Source: Thiomicrospira aerophila AL3 (GTDB lineage Bacteria > Pseudomonadota > Gammaproteobacteria > Thiomicrospirales > Thiomicrospiraceae). From it: a stretch of 64,000 nucleotides of DNA. This document shows, one piece after another, positions 56,215-64,000 of the stretch (position 1 is the first letter of the stretch; every line of letters starts with the position of its first letter). The notes beneath the pieces were generated by a model. The model did no database searches and was not told the DNA's origin. It was given only the letters and a program-made list of their open reading frames with translations. Location: the NCBI RefSeq assembly GCF_000227665.2, contig NZ_CP007030.1:930001-994000 (forward strand), read 5' to 3'. The position numbers and the translations under genes are program-made.

Positions 56215-57310
56215 ATGGAACTCAATCCAATTTATAATCGTATCGAAGATTATGCCAGTCGTAGCCTCGTGCTTAGGGGGTATCTTTGACTATGAAACCA
56301 AATCAGAACGTCTAGTTGAAGTTTCGCGTGAACTCGAAGACCCAAAAATCTGGGATAACCCTGAAAGAGCGCAAGCACTGGGCAAAGAAAAAGTCCAACT
56401 GGATAAGATTGTCGGCACACTTGATGATTTAGCCGGTGGCCTAGACGCCTGTAAAGAATTGCTTGAAATGGCCGAAATGGATCAAGACGAAGCGATGGTT
56501 GCTGAAGTGGAGTCCGAATTAACGCAATTACAAAGCAAGTTAGATGAACTTGAGTTTCAGCGCATGTTCTCCGGTGAAATGGATGCCAATAACTGTTACT
56601 TGGAAATTCAGTCCGGCTCAGGCGGTACCGAAGCGCAGGATTGGGCGAGTATGTTATTGCGGATGTATTTGCGCTGGATTGAATCGAAAGGTTTTAAAGC
56701 CGAGGTGTTAGAAGTGTCCGACGGCGAAGTGGCCGGTATTAAAGGCGCCACCATTCATGTGGTGGGGGATTACGCCTATGGCTGGATGCGCACCGAAACC
56801 GGTGTGCATCGTCTGGTGCGTAAATCACCGTTTGACTCCGGTAATCGCCGTCATACCTCGTTTGCATCGGTGTTTATTTCGCCGGAAGTGGATGATAATG
56901 TTGAGATCGATATTAACCCAGCCGATCTTCGCATTGATGTCTATCGTGCCAGTGGCGCGGGTGGTCAGCACGTTAACAAAACCGAATCAGCGGTGCGGAT
57001 TACCCATTTGCCAACCAATACCGTGGTGCAGTGTCAAAATGGTCGCTCGCAACACCAGAACAAAGATGAAGCTTTTAAGCAGCTACGAGCCAAGCTCTAT
57101 GAGCTGGAAATGCAAAAACGTAATAGTGAAAAGCAAACCCTTGAAGAATCGAAATCGGATATTGGGTGGGGCAGTCAAATTCGCTCTTATGTATTAGATT
57201 CTGGGCGCATTAAAGATTTGCGTACCAGTGTAGAAACCGGCAACACCACCGCCGTATTGGACGGCGATTTAGATCAGTTTATTGAAGCCAGCTTAAAAGC
57301 CGGATTGTAA
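56215..57310 (+). CDS. prfB: Peptide chain release factor 2 (programmed +1 frameshift)
   Basis: The product is 364 aa from two joined frames, 56215-56286 and 56288-57310. The ATG at 56215 opens a 24-codon frame that ends at UGA 56287-56289; the main frame continues from GAC 56288. RF2 motifs are [10 protein letters not shown] (anticodon-like tripeptide SPF) and [16 protein letters not shown] (GGQ). The residue four before the GGQ motif is Ala, not the Thr special to E. coli K-12. RF2 reads UAA and UGA. lysS follows, as in E. coli. Confidence 0.97.
56273..56290 (+). promoter_or_regulatory. prfB autoregulatory frameshift site
   Basis: TTAGGGGGTATCTTTGAC: an internal Shine-Dalgarno (AGGGGG), then CTT at the slip position and the UGA C stop context. 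This is identical to the well-studied E. coli site. Low RF2 delays termination and favours the +1 shift that makes RF2. Confidence 0.97.
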
Positions 57311-57315
57311 TTGGA

Positions 57316-57480
57316 TTAACCACAGAGATACGAAGGCACGAAGTTTTTATAAGTTTTTTTAAGGTGCTTTCGCCTTGTGCCCCGACTCCTTCGGCTTTTT
57401 TCTGCGAAAAAAGAGGCGTCTCTGGAGCACAAAGGCTACGCACTTCACAAATTAAAAAAAGCTTCGTCTCTCTGTGGTAA
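57316..57480 (+). repeat. Nested inverted-repeat element between prfB and lysS, copy B
   Basis: The whole 165-bp gap folds back on itself. Outer arms: TTAACCACAGAGATACGAAG (57316-57335) with its near-complement (57462-57480). Next: GTTTTTTTAA with TTAAAAAAAG. Then GGTGCTTTCGCCTTGTGC with GGAGCACAAAGGCTACGCAC. The core, 57386-57420, is the reverse complement of the core of the element after pnp. It would be transcribed as a long hairpin between the two genes. Confidence 0.85.
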
Positions 57481-57507
57481 AAAAACAGACAAAATTAGGA
57501 ATGTAAC

Positions 57508-59031
57508 ATGTCAGAACAGCAATCAACATCTTCAAACACGCCTGAGCTAGACGAAAATAAAATTATTGCCGAGCGCCGCGCCAAGCTAGAGGGTTTACGT
57601 CAAACGGGTCAAGCCTATCCGAACACCTTCCGTCGTGATGTATTGGCGCAGGATTTGCAAAACACCTATGGTCATAAAACCAAAGAAGAATTGGCAGCAA
57701 TGGAGCCGGTTCGCGTTAAAGTGGCCGGTCGTATGATGTTGCGTCGCATTATGGGTAAAGCCAGTTTTGCGACTTTGCAAGACATGAGTGGCCGCATTCA
57801 AGTGTATGTCACCCGTGATGACTTGCCAGAAGGCTTCTATAACGAACAGTTTAAAAAATGGGACTTGGGCGATATCGTTGGGGTCAGCGGCTATTTGTTT
57901 AAAACCAATACCGACGAGTTATCTATTCACGTTGAATCGATTGAGTTGATTACCAAATCGCTGCGTCCGCTGCCGGATAAATTCCACGGCCTGCAAGACC
58001 AAGAAGTGCGTTACCGCCAGCGTTATTTGGATTTGATTATGTCTGAGCAAAGCCGTAAGACGTTTGAAGTCCGCTCCAAGGTGATTCACGCGATGCGCGA
58101 ATTTTTTGTGCGCAAAGGATTTATGGAAGTTGAAACCCCGATGATGCAAGTGATTCCCGGTGGCGCATCCGCAAAACCCTTTGTGACCCATCATAATGCG
58201 CTTGATATGCCGCTTTACTTGCGCATTGCGCCAGAGCTTTACTTGAAACGTTTGTTGGTCGGCGGCTTTGAAAAAGTGTTTGAAATCAACCGCAACTTCC
58301 GTAACGAAGGGCTATCAACCCGTCATAACCCTGAGTTTACCATGGTCGAGTTTTATGAAGCCTATGCCGACTATAACGACATGATGGATTACACCGAAGA
58401 AATGTTTAAAGAACTGGCGCACTTGGTGTTAAATTCCGGCGAAGTGCCTTACCAAGGACAGGTGTTCCATTTCGATCAGCCGTTTGCGCGTATTCCATTA
58501 AAACAATCGATTGCGATGTTCAACGAAGGTGTCAATGCCGATGATTTAGACGACATCGAATACTGCATCGCCTTGGCGGAAAAGCTGAAAATTGATATCA
58601 GGCCTGGTTATGGTTTGGGTAAAATCCAAACCGAAATTTTTGAAGAAACGGTTGAGCACCGTTTAATGGAGCCGACCTTTATCACCGAATACCCGGCAGA
58701 AGTGTCACCTTTGGCACGCCGTAATGATGCCAATCCGTTTGTCACCGACCGTTTTGAGTTGTTTATCGGTGGGCGTGAATTAGCGAATGGCTTCTCAGAG
58801 TTAAACGATGCCGAAGACCAGGCGGAACGCTTTATGGAGCAAGTTAAGGCGAAGGATGCCGGTGATGACGAAGCTATGCATTATGATGCCGACTTTATCA
58901 CCGCGCTAGAACACGGTATGCCACCGGCCGCCGGACAGGGCATCGGCATTGACCGTTTAGTGATGCTATTCACGGATTCAGCCAGCATCAAAGACGTATT
59001 GCTATTTCCGCACATGCGTCATCAAGGATAA
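57508..59031 (+). CDS. lysS: Lysyl-tRNA synthetase, class II
   Basis: 507 aa. N-terminal OB-fold anticodon-binding domain ([23 protein letters not shown]), then the class II core with motif 1 around [16 protein letters not shown], motif 2 [23 protein letters not shown] and motif 3 [21 protein letters not shown] at 58599 encodes RPG. Closest to E. coli LysS/LysU by length. A terminator follows. Confidence 0.97.
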   Translation: MSEQQSTSSNTPELDENKIIAERRAKLEGLRQTGQAYPNTFRRDVLAQDLQNTYGHKTKEELAAMEPVRVKVAGRMMLRRIMGKASFATLQDMSGRIQVYVTRDDLPEGFYNEQFKKWDLGDIVGVSGYLFKTNTDELSIHVESIELITKSLRPLPDKFHGLQDQEVRYRQRYLDLIMSEQSRKTFEVRSKVIHAMREFFVRKGFMEVETPMMQVIPGGASAKPFVTHHNALDMPLYLRIAPELYLKRLLVGGFEKVFEINRNFRNEGLSTRHNPEFTMVEFYEAYADYNDMMDYTEEMFKELAHLVLNSGEVPYQGQVFHFDQPFARIPLKQSIAMFNEGVNADDLDDIEYCIALAEKLKIDIRPGYGLGKIQTEIFEETVEHRLMEPTFITEYPAEVSPLARRNDANPFVTDRFELFIGGRELANGFSELNDAEDQAERFMEQVKAKDAGDDEAMHYDADFITALEHGMPPAAGQGIGIDRLVMLFTDSASIKDVLLFPHMRHQG

Positions 59032-59057
59032 ACTTTTTATCTGTAAGTGTGACACTC

Positions 59058-59084
59058 AAGCCCCAGTTTTCTGGGGTTTTTTTT
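59058..59084 (+). terminator. Terminator after lysS
   Basis: CCCCAG-TTTT-CTGGGG followed by eight T. Confidence 0.92.
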
Positions 59085-59103
59085 AATATCAGGAGTAACT
59101 AGG

Positions 59104-61416
59104 GTGACAGAGCAAACTTTTGCCAAGATTATTGCCAATGAATTAGCCGTGCAGCCGAATCAAGTTGCCGCCGCGATGGCGTTATTTGCTGAAGGCGCCA
59201 CCGTTCCGTTTATTGCGCGTTATCGCAAAGAAGTGACCGCTGGTCTTGAGGACCATCAACTGCGCGATATTGAAACACGCCTCGCTTATTTAACCAGCCT
59301 TGAAGAACGCAAACAAACAATTCTAAGCAGTATTGCCGCCCAGCAAAAACTCACCCCTGAACTTGAAGCTGATATCCTCGCCTGTGCGAGCAAAACGCTA
59401 TTAGAAGATTTATATCGTCCGTTTAAACCGGTGCGTAACTCAAAAGCCACCAAAGCAAAAGAAGCAGGCCTGGAGCCTTTGGCCTTGGCGCTGTTAGCTG
59501 ACCCCAATCTTAACCCCGAAGAGCAGGCGCAAGCCTTTGTTAACTCAGAGAAAGACATTGATTCCACAGCGACTGCGCTCAGTGGTGCGCAAGATATTCT
59601 GGTAGAGCATTTTGCACAGGCAGCAGGCCTGGTTGCTCAATTGCGCGAAAGGTTATGGCGTGAAGGTGTGGTGATGAGCACACAGATTAAAGATGCTGTG
59701 GATGAAGGTGAGAAATTTAAAGATTATTATGCTTATCAAGAAGCGATTAGCAAAATTCCATCGCATCGTGCTTTAGCCTTGTTTCGGGGGGAAGCGGCTG
59801 CGATTTTGCGCCTAAAACTCGAACTGCCAGATCAACAAGATTATGCGGTTCATCCCTATGTAGAACAGATGCGAGCTTTTTATCAATTACGCATCACCAA
59901 TACGCCTTGTGAAAGCTTGTTGATGCAGGCGTTGCAGCAGGCCTGGCGCTTAAAATTAGCCAAATCGCTAGAAACTGAATTATTTAGCCGTTTGCGTGAA
60001 CAGGCGGAGCAGACGGCCATTGAGGTATTTGCCCACAACCTAAAAGATTTATTGCTGGCCGCACCGGCGGGCGCCAAAGTCACTTTAGCGCTCGATCCAG
60101 GTTATCGAACTGGGGTGAAGCTGGCAGTAGTGGATCAAACCGGTAAGTTTTTGCATCAAGAGGTCATTTATCCTCATGTGCCGCAACAACAATGGCAGCA
60201 GAGTAAAGCTATCCTCGCTAAGCTGATTAAGCAATATCAGGTTGAGCTGGTCAGTATTGGCAATGGTACGGCGTCACGCGAAACCGATCAGTTGGTGGCT
60301 GAAACGCTAAAGGAGTTTGGGCTGACTAGCACGCAAAAAGCGATGGTTTCTGAAGCGGGTGCGTCGGTTTATTCAGCATCAAGTTTGGCCCAGCAAGAGT
60401 TTCCAAATTTAGATGTGACCATTCGTGGCGCCGTGTCGATTGCGCGACGTTTACAAGACCCCTTGGCAGAATTGGTCAAGATTGACCCAAAAGCAATTGG
60501 TGTCGGCCAGTATCAACATGATGTTAATCAAATCGCGTTGGCGCAAGCATTGCAGGCCACGGTTGAAGACTGTGTTAACTCGGTAGGAGTGGATTTAAAT
60601 ACCGCATCGAGCGCCTTACTAGGCTATGTATCTGGCTTATCACCGACTTTAGCCAACAATATTGTCGCTTGGCGTGATGCCAATGGCCGCTTTAATCAAC
60701 GCAAACAACTAAGGTTGGTGCCACGCTTAGGGCCAAAAGCGTTTGAGCAGGCGGCTGGCTTTTTGCGTATTCGTGACGGTGAAGATCCACTCGATCAATC
60801 GGCTGTTCACCCTGAATCCTATTCGATTGTGACCAAGATGGCCGCCCGTTTAGGGGTGAAAGTGGCTGATTTAATTGGTCAGCCGACCCTGATAAAGCAA
60901 CTTAAATTGAATGAGTTTGTGGCCGACACCATTGGCATGCCAACCTTAATGGATATTGTGGCCGAGCTTGAAAAGCCAGGGCGTGATCCGCGCCCCAGTT
61001 TTGTCACGGCGCGTTTTGATGAGTCCATCACGGAGCTCAAAGACCTTGCACCAGGCCTGGTGCTAGAAGGGGTGGTCACTAATGTGACGCACTTTGGTGC
61101 CTTTGTTGATGTCGGTGTTCACCAAGATGGCTTGGTGCATATTTCGCATTTAGCGGATCAGTTTGTCTCCGACCCACATCAAGTGATCAAAGCAGGCCAA
61201 GTGGTTAAGGTGACGGTATTAGACGTTGAAGTCGCGCGCAAACGGATTAGTTTGTCGATGAAGTCTAACCCCACGCTCAGTTCAGCAGGCCTGGCAGCGT
61301 CTGCTACACAAAACAAGGTTGAACGAAAAACCGCTGATCAAAAAACGGCCAAGCCAACACCAAACAATAATGGCTTTGGCACCTTGGCGGATAAGTTTGC
61401 CGCGTTAAAGCGTTAG
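59104..61416 (+). CDS. tex: Tex family RNA-binding transcription accessory protein
   Basis: 770 aa, GTG start with AGGAG upstream. N-terminal helical region (VPFIARYRKEVTAGLEDHQL), a YqgF RNase H-like domain (TLALDPGYRTGVKLAVVD), helix-hairpin-helix repeats (NTASSALLGYVSGLSPTLANNIVAWR) and a C-terminal S1 domain (GLVLEGVVTNVTHFGAFVDVGV), then a low-complexity tail. Homologue of Spt6-like Tex/YhgF. Five CAGGCCTG motifs (59465, 59624, 59938, 61052, 61286), the highest count in any gene here. Confidence 0.95.
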   Translation: MTEQTFAKIIANELAVQPNQVAAAMALFAEGATVPFIARYRKEVTAGLEDHQLRDIETRLAYLTSLEERKQTILSSIAAQQKLTPELEADILACASKTLLEDLYRPFKPVRNSKATKAKEAGLEPLALALLADPNLNPEEQAQAFVNSEKDIDSTATALSGAQDILVEHFAQAAGLVAQLRERLWREGVVMSTQIKDAVDEGEKFKDYYAYQEAISKIPSHRALALFRGEAAAILRLKLELPDQQDYAVHPYVEQMRAFYQLRITNTPCESLLMQALQQAWRLKLAKSLETELFSRLREQAEQTAIEVFAHNLKDLLLAAPAGAKVTLALDPGYRTGVKLAVVDQTGKFLHQEVIYPHVPQQQWQQSKAILAKLIKQYQVELVSIGNGTASRETDQLVAETLKEFGLTSTQKAMVSEAGASVYSASSLAQQEFPNLDVTIRGAVSIARRLQDPLAELVKIDPKAIGVGQYQHDVNQIALAQALQATVEDCVNSVGVDLNTASSALLGYVSGLSPTLANNIVAWRDANGRFNQRKQLRLVPRLGPKAFEQAAGFLRIRDGEDPLDQSAVHPESYSIVTKMAARLGVKVADLIGQPTLIKQLKLNEFVADTIGMPTLMDIVAELEKPGRDPRPSFVTARFDESITELKDLAPGLVLEGVVTNVTHFGAFVDVGVHQDGLVHISHLADQFVSDPHQVIKAGQVVKVTVLDVEVARKRISLSMKSNPTLSSAGLAASATQNKVERKTADQKTAKPTPNNNGFGTLADKFAALKR

Positions 61417-61478
61417 TTACATGCCAGTTGATGCGCAATAAAGTGCTGTATTTTCTGAATAATACCGTCAGTTGGGAT

Positions 61479-61736
61479 TTAGTCGTATGCTGGAACGAGG
61501 CTAGGAAATAAAAAACTCAACATATCACTGCCAAAATGCAAGGTAAACGGAGAGCGAACTGAATCCTCTAAATCCTTAATGACTCCTCGGTTTTTTAATC
61601 CCTTAAGGAGATCTCTGGCATGACGTTCGGTGCACCCCATCAGGTGGTGCGCTTCACCTTTTTTCATCGAACCCTTAATCAATAAATGGGGCACGCGCTT
61701 CAGATATTCAGGCGAAATCGGGTCATCGGTGGGCAC
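61479..61736 (-). pseudogene. Fic family C-terminal fragment, copy 1
   Basis: 85 aa from GTG 61736. SMKKGEAHHLMGCTERHARDLLKGLKNRGVIKD and FGSDMLSFLFPSLVP match the winged-helix C-terminus of about 370-aa Fic proteins (RGEVARxTGLPERTARRVL ... LEYLFPxLYP). The Fic domain itself (HPFxxGNGR) is absent. Stop codons precede the GTG in frame. A remnant, although it could be expressed as a small DNA-binding protein. Confidence 0.75.
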
Positions 61737-61909
61737 TTTTTATGGCTTTCTCAATATCAGCTGGGTGAGTCCCTTCGCTTTCAATAAGGTTTGCCTTTTG
61801 GGATTTGTTTCTGCGGGCAAAAATGGAGTTAGTTCATTCATATATAAGCGCTCATGTTCCGGTTTGTTTTCCGGTTAATTTGATTGTTATTTTCCGGTAT
61901 CTTTTATGG
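61491..61909 (+). repeat. Direct repeat of about 419 bp, copy 1
   Basis: Begins TGGAACGAGGCT and ends near CTTTTATGG. It matches 63511-63928 at an offset of 2020 bp; I estimate over 95% identity, with most differences in the first 160 bp. It carries the Fic C-terminal fragment and about 150 bp beyond. TTCCGG recurs at its right end and beyond (five times from 61856 to 61998). Confidence 0.9.
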
Positions 61910-62007
61910 GTTCACCGATTTTATTATACAAGGTTTTTTAATTTTTCCGATTGTGAGTTTGACTTATTTAACCGAACCATTCCGGTTTAATTTCCGGATA
62001 ATGTTCT

Positions 62008-62331
62008 TTGTTATATGGTGTACCGTTTCATGGTTATTTCCGCGATAATTCATTGATTAACAAATTTATCCCACACGCAGAAAGACCGGTGCCATTTCCG
62101 CAGATGTTGTTTATCGGCGATGGTGAAACCGATATTCCATCGATGCGACTTGTTAAGGATTATGGTGGTCATTCCGTTGCGGTTTATAATCCAAACACCA
62201 CAGAAAGAACGGCCGTTTCGCATTTAATCAAAGAAGGGCGGGTAAACGTAGGCATGGCGGCAGATTACCAAAAAGACAGCGAACTGACGCACTATGTTTG
62301 TTCGATCATTGATGGTCTTGCTAGAAAGTGA
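62008..62331 (+). pseudogene. HAD-family phosphatase, C-terminal fragment
   Basis: 107 codons from a TTG; TAA lies just upstream in frame. VPFPQMLFIGDGETDIPSMRLVKDYGGHSVAVYNP is the motif IV region of a HAD hydrolase (GDGxTDxP). Motif I (DxDxT) and the cap are missing. It begins abruptly after the 3' end of the upstream repeat and A/T-rich DNA, so a deletion or insertion has removed the 5' part. Confidence 0.75.
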
Positions 62332-62405
62332 TGACACGGTATTTGTATGAGTCGTCTAGCTAAACGCTAGATTAGATAGTGGCGGTGTCTTTGGTGTAAC
62401 CTCGT

Positions 62406-62684
62406 TTAACGATGCTCTTTAGTATGCCAGATGCGTAATATATAGATGGTGTCTTTTTGAAGTTCGTAACGCATCTCATAGTCACCGACTAAAATGCGGC
62501 GCACCTCTCTGTCGATAAATTCATCAAGTCGCTCACCGAGTCTTGGGTGGGTAATAAGATTGTTGGGTGCATGAGCGAGTGATTGTGTGACTTTAGCCGC
62601 TATCTGTTTGTTGTGTGGTTCTAAAAACGCATGAAGTCGAACAAGGTCTGACGTTGCCTTGCTTGTCCAGATCAGTTTGATCAT
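62406..62684 (-). CDS. parE: ParE-type toxin
   Basis: 92 aa. LIWTSKATSDLVRLHAFLEPHNKQIAAKV, PRLGERLDEFIDREVRRILVGDYEMRYEL and IYILRIWHTKEHR give an intact ParE/RelE fold with the terminal strand. The ATG overlaps the antitoxin stop (ATGA). Targets in this family include gyrase; not shown for this one. Confidence 0.88.
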   Translation of the reverse strand: MIKLIWTSKATSDLVRLHAFLEPHNKQIAAKVTQSLAHAPNNLITHPRLGERLDEFIDREVRRILVGDYEMRYELQKDTIYILRIWHTKEHR

Positions 62685-62950
62685 ATTGGAGTGGGCTTGG
62701 ATTGATTACTATTTAAACTCATCGCCCAAGCTTGAATGTCATCATGGCTAACAAAGTTGCCTTCGTCAACATCCGCAAGTGCTTCACGGGTTAAGCGTTC
62801 TCGTAAGGACTCTTGCTCAATCCAAGAAGCTAATGCTTGTTTGATAATCCAGCTTTTTGAGCGTTCAAGTTTTCCCGCCAGTTGGTCTATTTGATTGGCC
62901 ATATCAAGTGGAATGTGTGCGGTTAGTACACGAGTCTCTGTTTGAATCAT
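62681..62950 (-). CDS. parD: ParD/CopG-type antitoxin
   Basis: 89 aa. VLTAHIPLDMANQIDQLAGKLERSKSWIIKQALASWIEQE is a ribbon-helix-helix unit; the C-terminal EGNFVSHDDIQAWAMSL is the ParE-binding segment. AGGAG lies 7 nt before the ATG. It forms a complete pair with the ParE-type gene and is the only clearly intact module in the right-end region. Confidence 0.88.
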   Translation of the reverse strand: MIQTETRVLTAHIPLDMANQIDQLAGKLERSKSWIIKQALASWIEQESLRERLTREALADVDEGNFVSHDDIQAWAMSLNSNQSKPTPI

Positions 62951-62982
62951 GACGAGCTCCTATATAATTTTAATCAGATTCA

Positions 62983-63011
62983 ATAATAGTTATTCATTTA
63001 GAATAAGTCAA
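62983..63011 (-). promoter_or_regulatory. Promoter of the parDE pair
   Basis: On the minus strand TTGACT (63011-63006), a 17-bp spacer and TATTAT (62988-62983). It overlaps the end of the broken DUF4143 frame. Confidence 0.6.
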
Positions 63012-63512
63012 CTAGTTAAGCGTAACTCTATGACGAAACCAATTGTCGCTCTAAAGTTATTTACAAACACAAAGTTTTCCGTTACTGAGCCGCGATAAGG
63101 GCTTTGCCAAAAGCTGTCTAAATTCACTTGTAACATATTGCACAACACCCCGGTATCCATAAAAAACAATTTTGGCATTTTGACATGGCGTTTGGTGATG
63201 TAAGCGCCTATCCAAAGTTTTTGCAAACGTGCGTCGGAGAGGGTTTGCATTTCTGGATAACCACCACTTAGCATCTGTTCAATGACGGGTTTGTCTAACG
63301 TTGGTGTTTGTTGTGTTATTGCGCCATCGAATAAATCATCCAGCAGGTTTTGCGGGTGGTTATTGAGTTCACGCAGGCTAAAGGGAGTGAGTTCGAGCAC
63401 ACCTAAACGCCCAGCCAGCGAGTCTTGTACATTCTTCATGCCAAGCAGATTGGCTGACCCTGTGAGCAGGTAGCGGCCATTCTGACGATTTAAATCAATG
63501 TCTTGCTTACTG
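63008..63512 (-). pseudogene. DUF4143 AAA+ ATPase fragment with internal deletion
   Basis: The minus-strand frame is open from the repeat boundary at 63512. Before the ATG at 63439 it encodes QNGRYLLTGSANLLGM, then LAGRLGVLELTPFSL and a DUF4143 start (LSGGYPEM). ATPase Walker motifs are missing upstream. After GAYITKRHV the frame jumps to PKLFFMDTGVLCNML, so roughly 80-100 residues normally between are deleted. The C-terminal part is also short. The 5' end is cut by the second direct repeat. Confidence 0.8.
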
Positions 63513-63756
63513 GAACGAGGCTTGGAAATAAAAAACTCAACATGTCACTGTCAAAATGCAAGGTAAACGGAGAGCGAACTGAATCCTCTAAATCCTTAAT
63601 AACCCCTCGGTTTTTTAACCCCTTAAGGATATCTCTTGCATGACGTTCGGTGCATCCCATCAGGTGGTGCGCTTCACCTTTTTTCATCGAACCCTTAATC
63701 AATAAATGGGGCACGCGCTTCAGATATTCAGGCGAAATCGGGTCATCGGTGGGCAC
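63490..63756 (-). pseudogene. Fic family C-terminal fragment, copy 2
   Basis: 88 aa from GTG 63756; nearly the same protein as at 61479-61736 (LLKGL reads ILKGL here), with a different last few residues (VSKTLI) because the frame runs out of the repeat into the ATPase remnant. No Fic catalytic domain precedes it. Confidence 0.75.
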
Positions 63757-63928
63757 TTTTTATGGCTTTCTCAATATCAGCTGGGTGAGTCCCTTCGCTT
63801 TCAATAAGGTTTGCCTTTTGGGATTTGTTTCTGCGGGCAAAAATGGAGTTAGTTCATTCATATATAAGCGCTCATGTTCCGGTTTGTTTTTCGGTTAACT
63901 TGACTGTTATTTTCGGTATCTTTTATGG
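63511..63928 (+). repeat. Direct repeat of about 419 bp, copy 2
   Basis: Second copy of 61491-61909, one base shorter near the right end. It breaks the DUF4143 ATPase frame at 63511. The last 70 bases of the window after it are A/T-rich without a gene that can be seen. Confidence 0.9.
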
Positions 63929-64000
63929 TGGCAATCAATTGACTATACAGCGTTTTTTTATTGAATTAGCTTGAACTGTTTTGATTGTAAGTTTGTTTTA

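Larger units (their letters stand above)
719..61295. repeat. Dispersed CAGGCCTG palindrome, 40 copies
   Basis: Starts of the octamer: 719, 827, 3351, 3824, 7549, 8920, 9968, 10788, 16718, 16751, 18522, 22278, 23190, 23289, 24797, 25621, 26893, 27210, 28532, 30151, 33973, 34600, 35428, 35626, 35854, 37333, 37630, 37933, 41084, 41215, 45942, 49965, 53342, 55959, 58599, 59465, 59624, 59938, 61052, 61286. The next two bases are GT in 26, CT in 8, GC in 4 and GA in 2. Twenty-seven fit the full 12-mer A[C/G]CAGGCCTG[C/G]T. Three lie outside genes (18522, 33973, 34600). Confidence 0.95.

Noticed and set aside
719-61295. Explaining CAGGCCTG as insertion-sequence ends or simple codon bias
   Set aside because: Copies are not paired around any transposase, lie within intact genes without disruption, and encode different amino acids in different frames.
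61491-63928. Composite transposon formed by the 419-bp direct repeats
   Set aside because: The repeat encodes a Fic tail, not a transposase, and has no visible terminal inverted repeats or target-site duplication.
1-64000. CRISPR array, rRNA or tRNA genes
   Set aside because: No regularly spaced repeats, no rRNA segments and no convincing tRNA cloverleaf were seen, though tRNAs were judged only by eye.

Overview
The window is chromosomal DNA of a gammaproteobacterium. A Sox thiosulfohydrolase (SoxB), a SulP anion transporter followed by a universal stress protein, acetate uptake genes and gammaproteobacterial gene orders (rimP-nusA-infB-rbfA-truB-rpsO-pnp, dapA-bamC, prfB-lysS) suggest a sulfur-oxidising chemolithotroph of the Thiomicrospira/Hydrogenovibrio/Thiomicrorhabdus group. 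The genus is inference; the class is well supported.

Layout. 1-3.9 kb: the start of aat (left edge, minus strand), divergent from dnaE. 4-10.6 kb: an acetate locus with acs, a DUF485-type small membrane protein, actP, a cNMP/CBS/DUF294 regulator and a DEDDh exonuclease. 10.6-20.8 kb: the ribosome-maturation, transcription and RNA-decay block, interrupted by a rhodanese-like/methyltransferase fusion and a small cNMP-binding protein. 20.9-24.7 kb: an M16C metallopeptidase converging on fabI. 24.8-32.9 kb: a peptide-type ABC importer whose last gene is separated from the rest by two toxin-antitoxin-like pairs and an unknown membrane protein. 33-35.4 kb: small accessory genes (ComFB-like, ParD-like, DUF3820, two RelE/ParE modules, one with an in-frame stop). 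35.4-38.3 kb: a FemAB/GNAT-like protein, then efp with earP. 38.5-41.9 kb: an SOS-type cassette of umuC, a DEDDh exonuclease/GIY-YIG nuclease fusion and umuD. 41.9-44.8 kb (minus): FlhB C-terminal-like, STAS, CheY, PIN-PhoH and a Bcp peroxiredoxin. 45-50.9 kb: dapA-bamC-purL. 51-55.4 kb: soxB, sulP, usp. 55.4-61.4 kb: DUF5610, prfB with its programmed frameshift, lysS, tex. 61.4-64 kb: a decayed accessory region with a direct repeat of about 419 bp carrying Fic C-terminal fragments, a HAD fragment, a ParDE pair and a broken DUF4143 ATPase.

Two features cut across the genes. The palindromic octamer CAGGCCTG occurs 40 times in 64 kb, mostly as A[C/G]CAGGCCTG[C/G]T, on both strands and in all reading frames; it is absent from the decayed right end. 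Intergenic inverted-repeat elements after pnp and between prfB and lysS share one conserved core in opposite orientations.

All readings come from inspection alone. Family names rest on recognised motifs and gene order, not on database searches. Promoters and hairpins were picked by eye.
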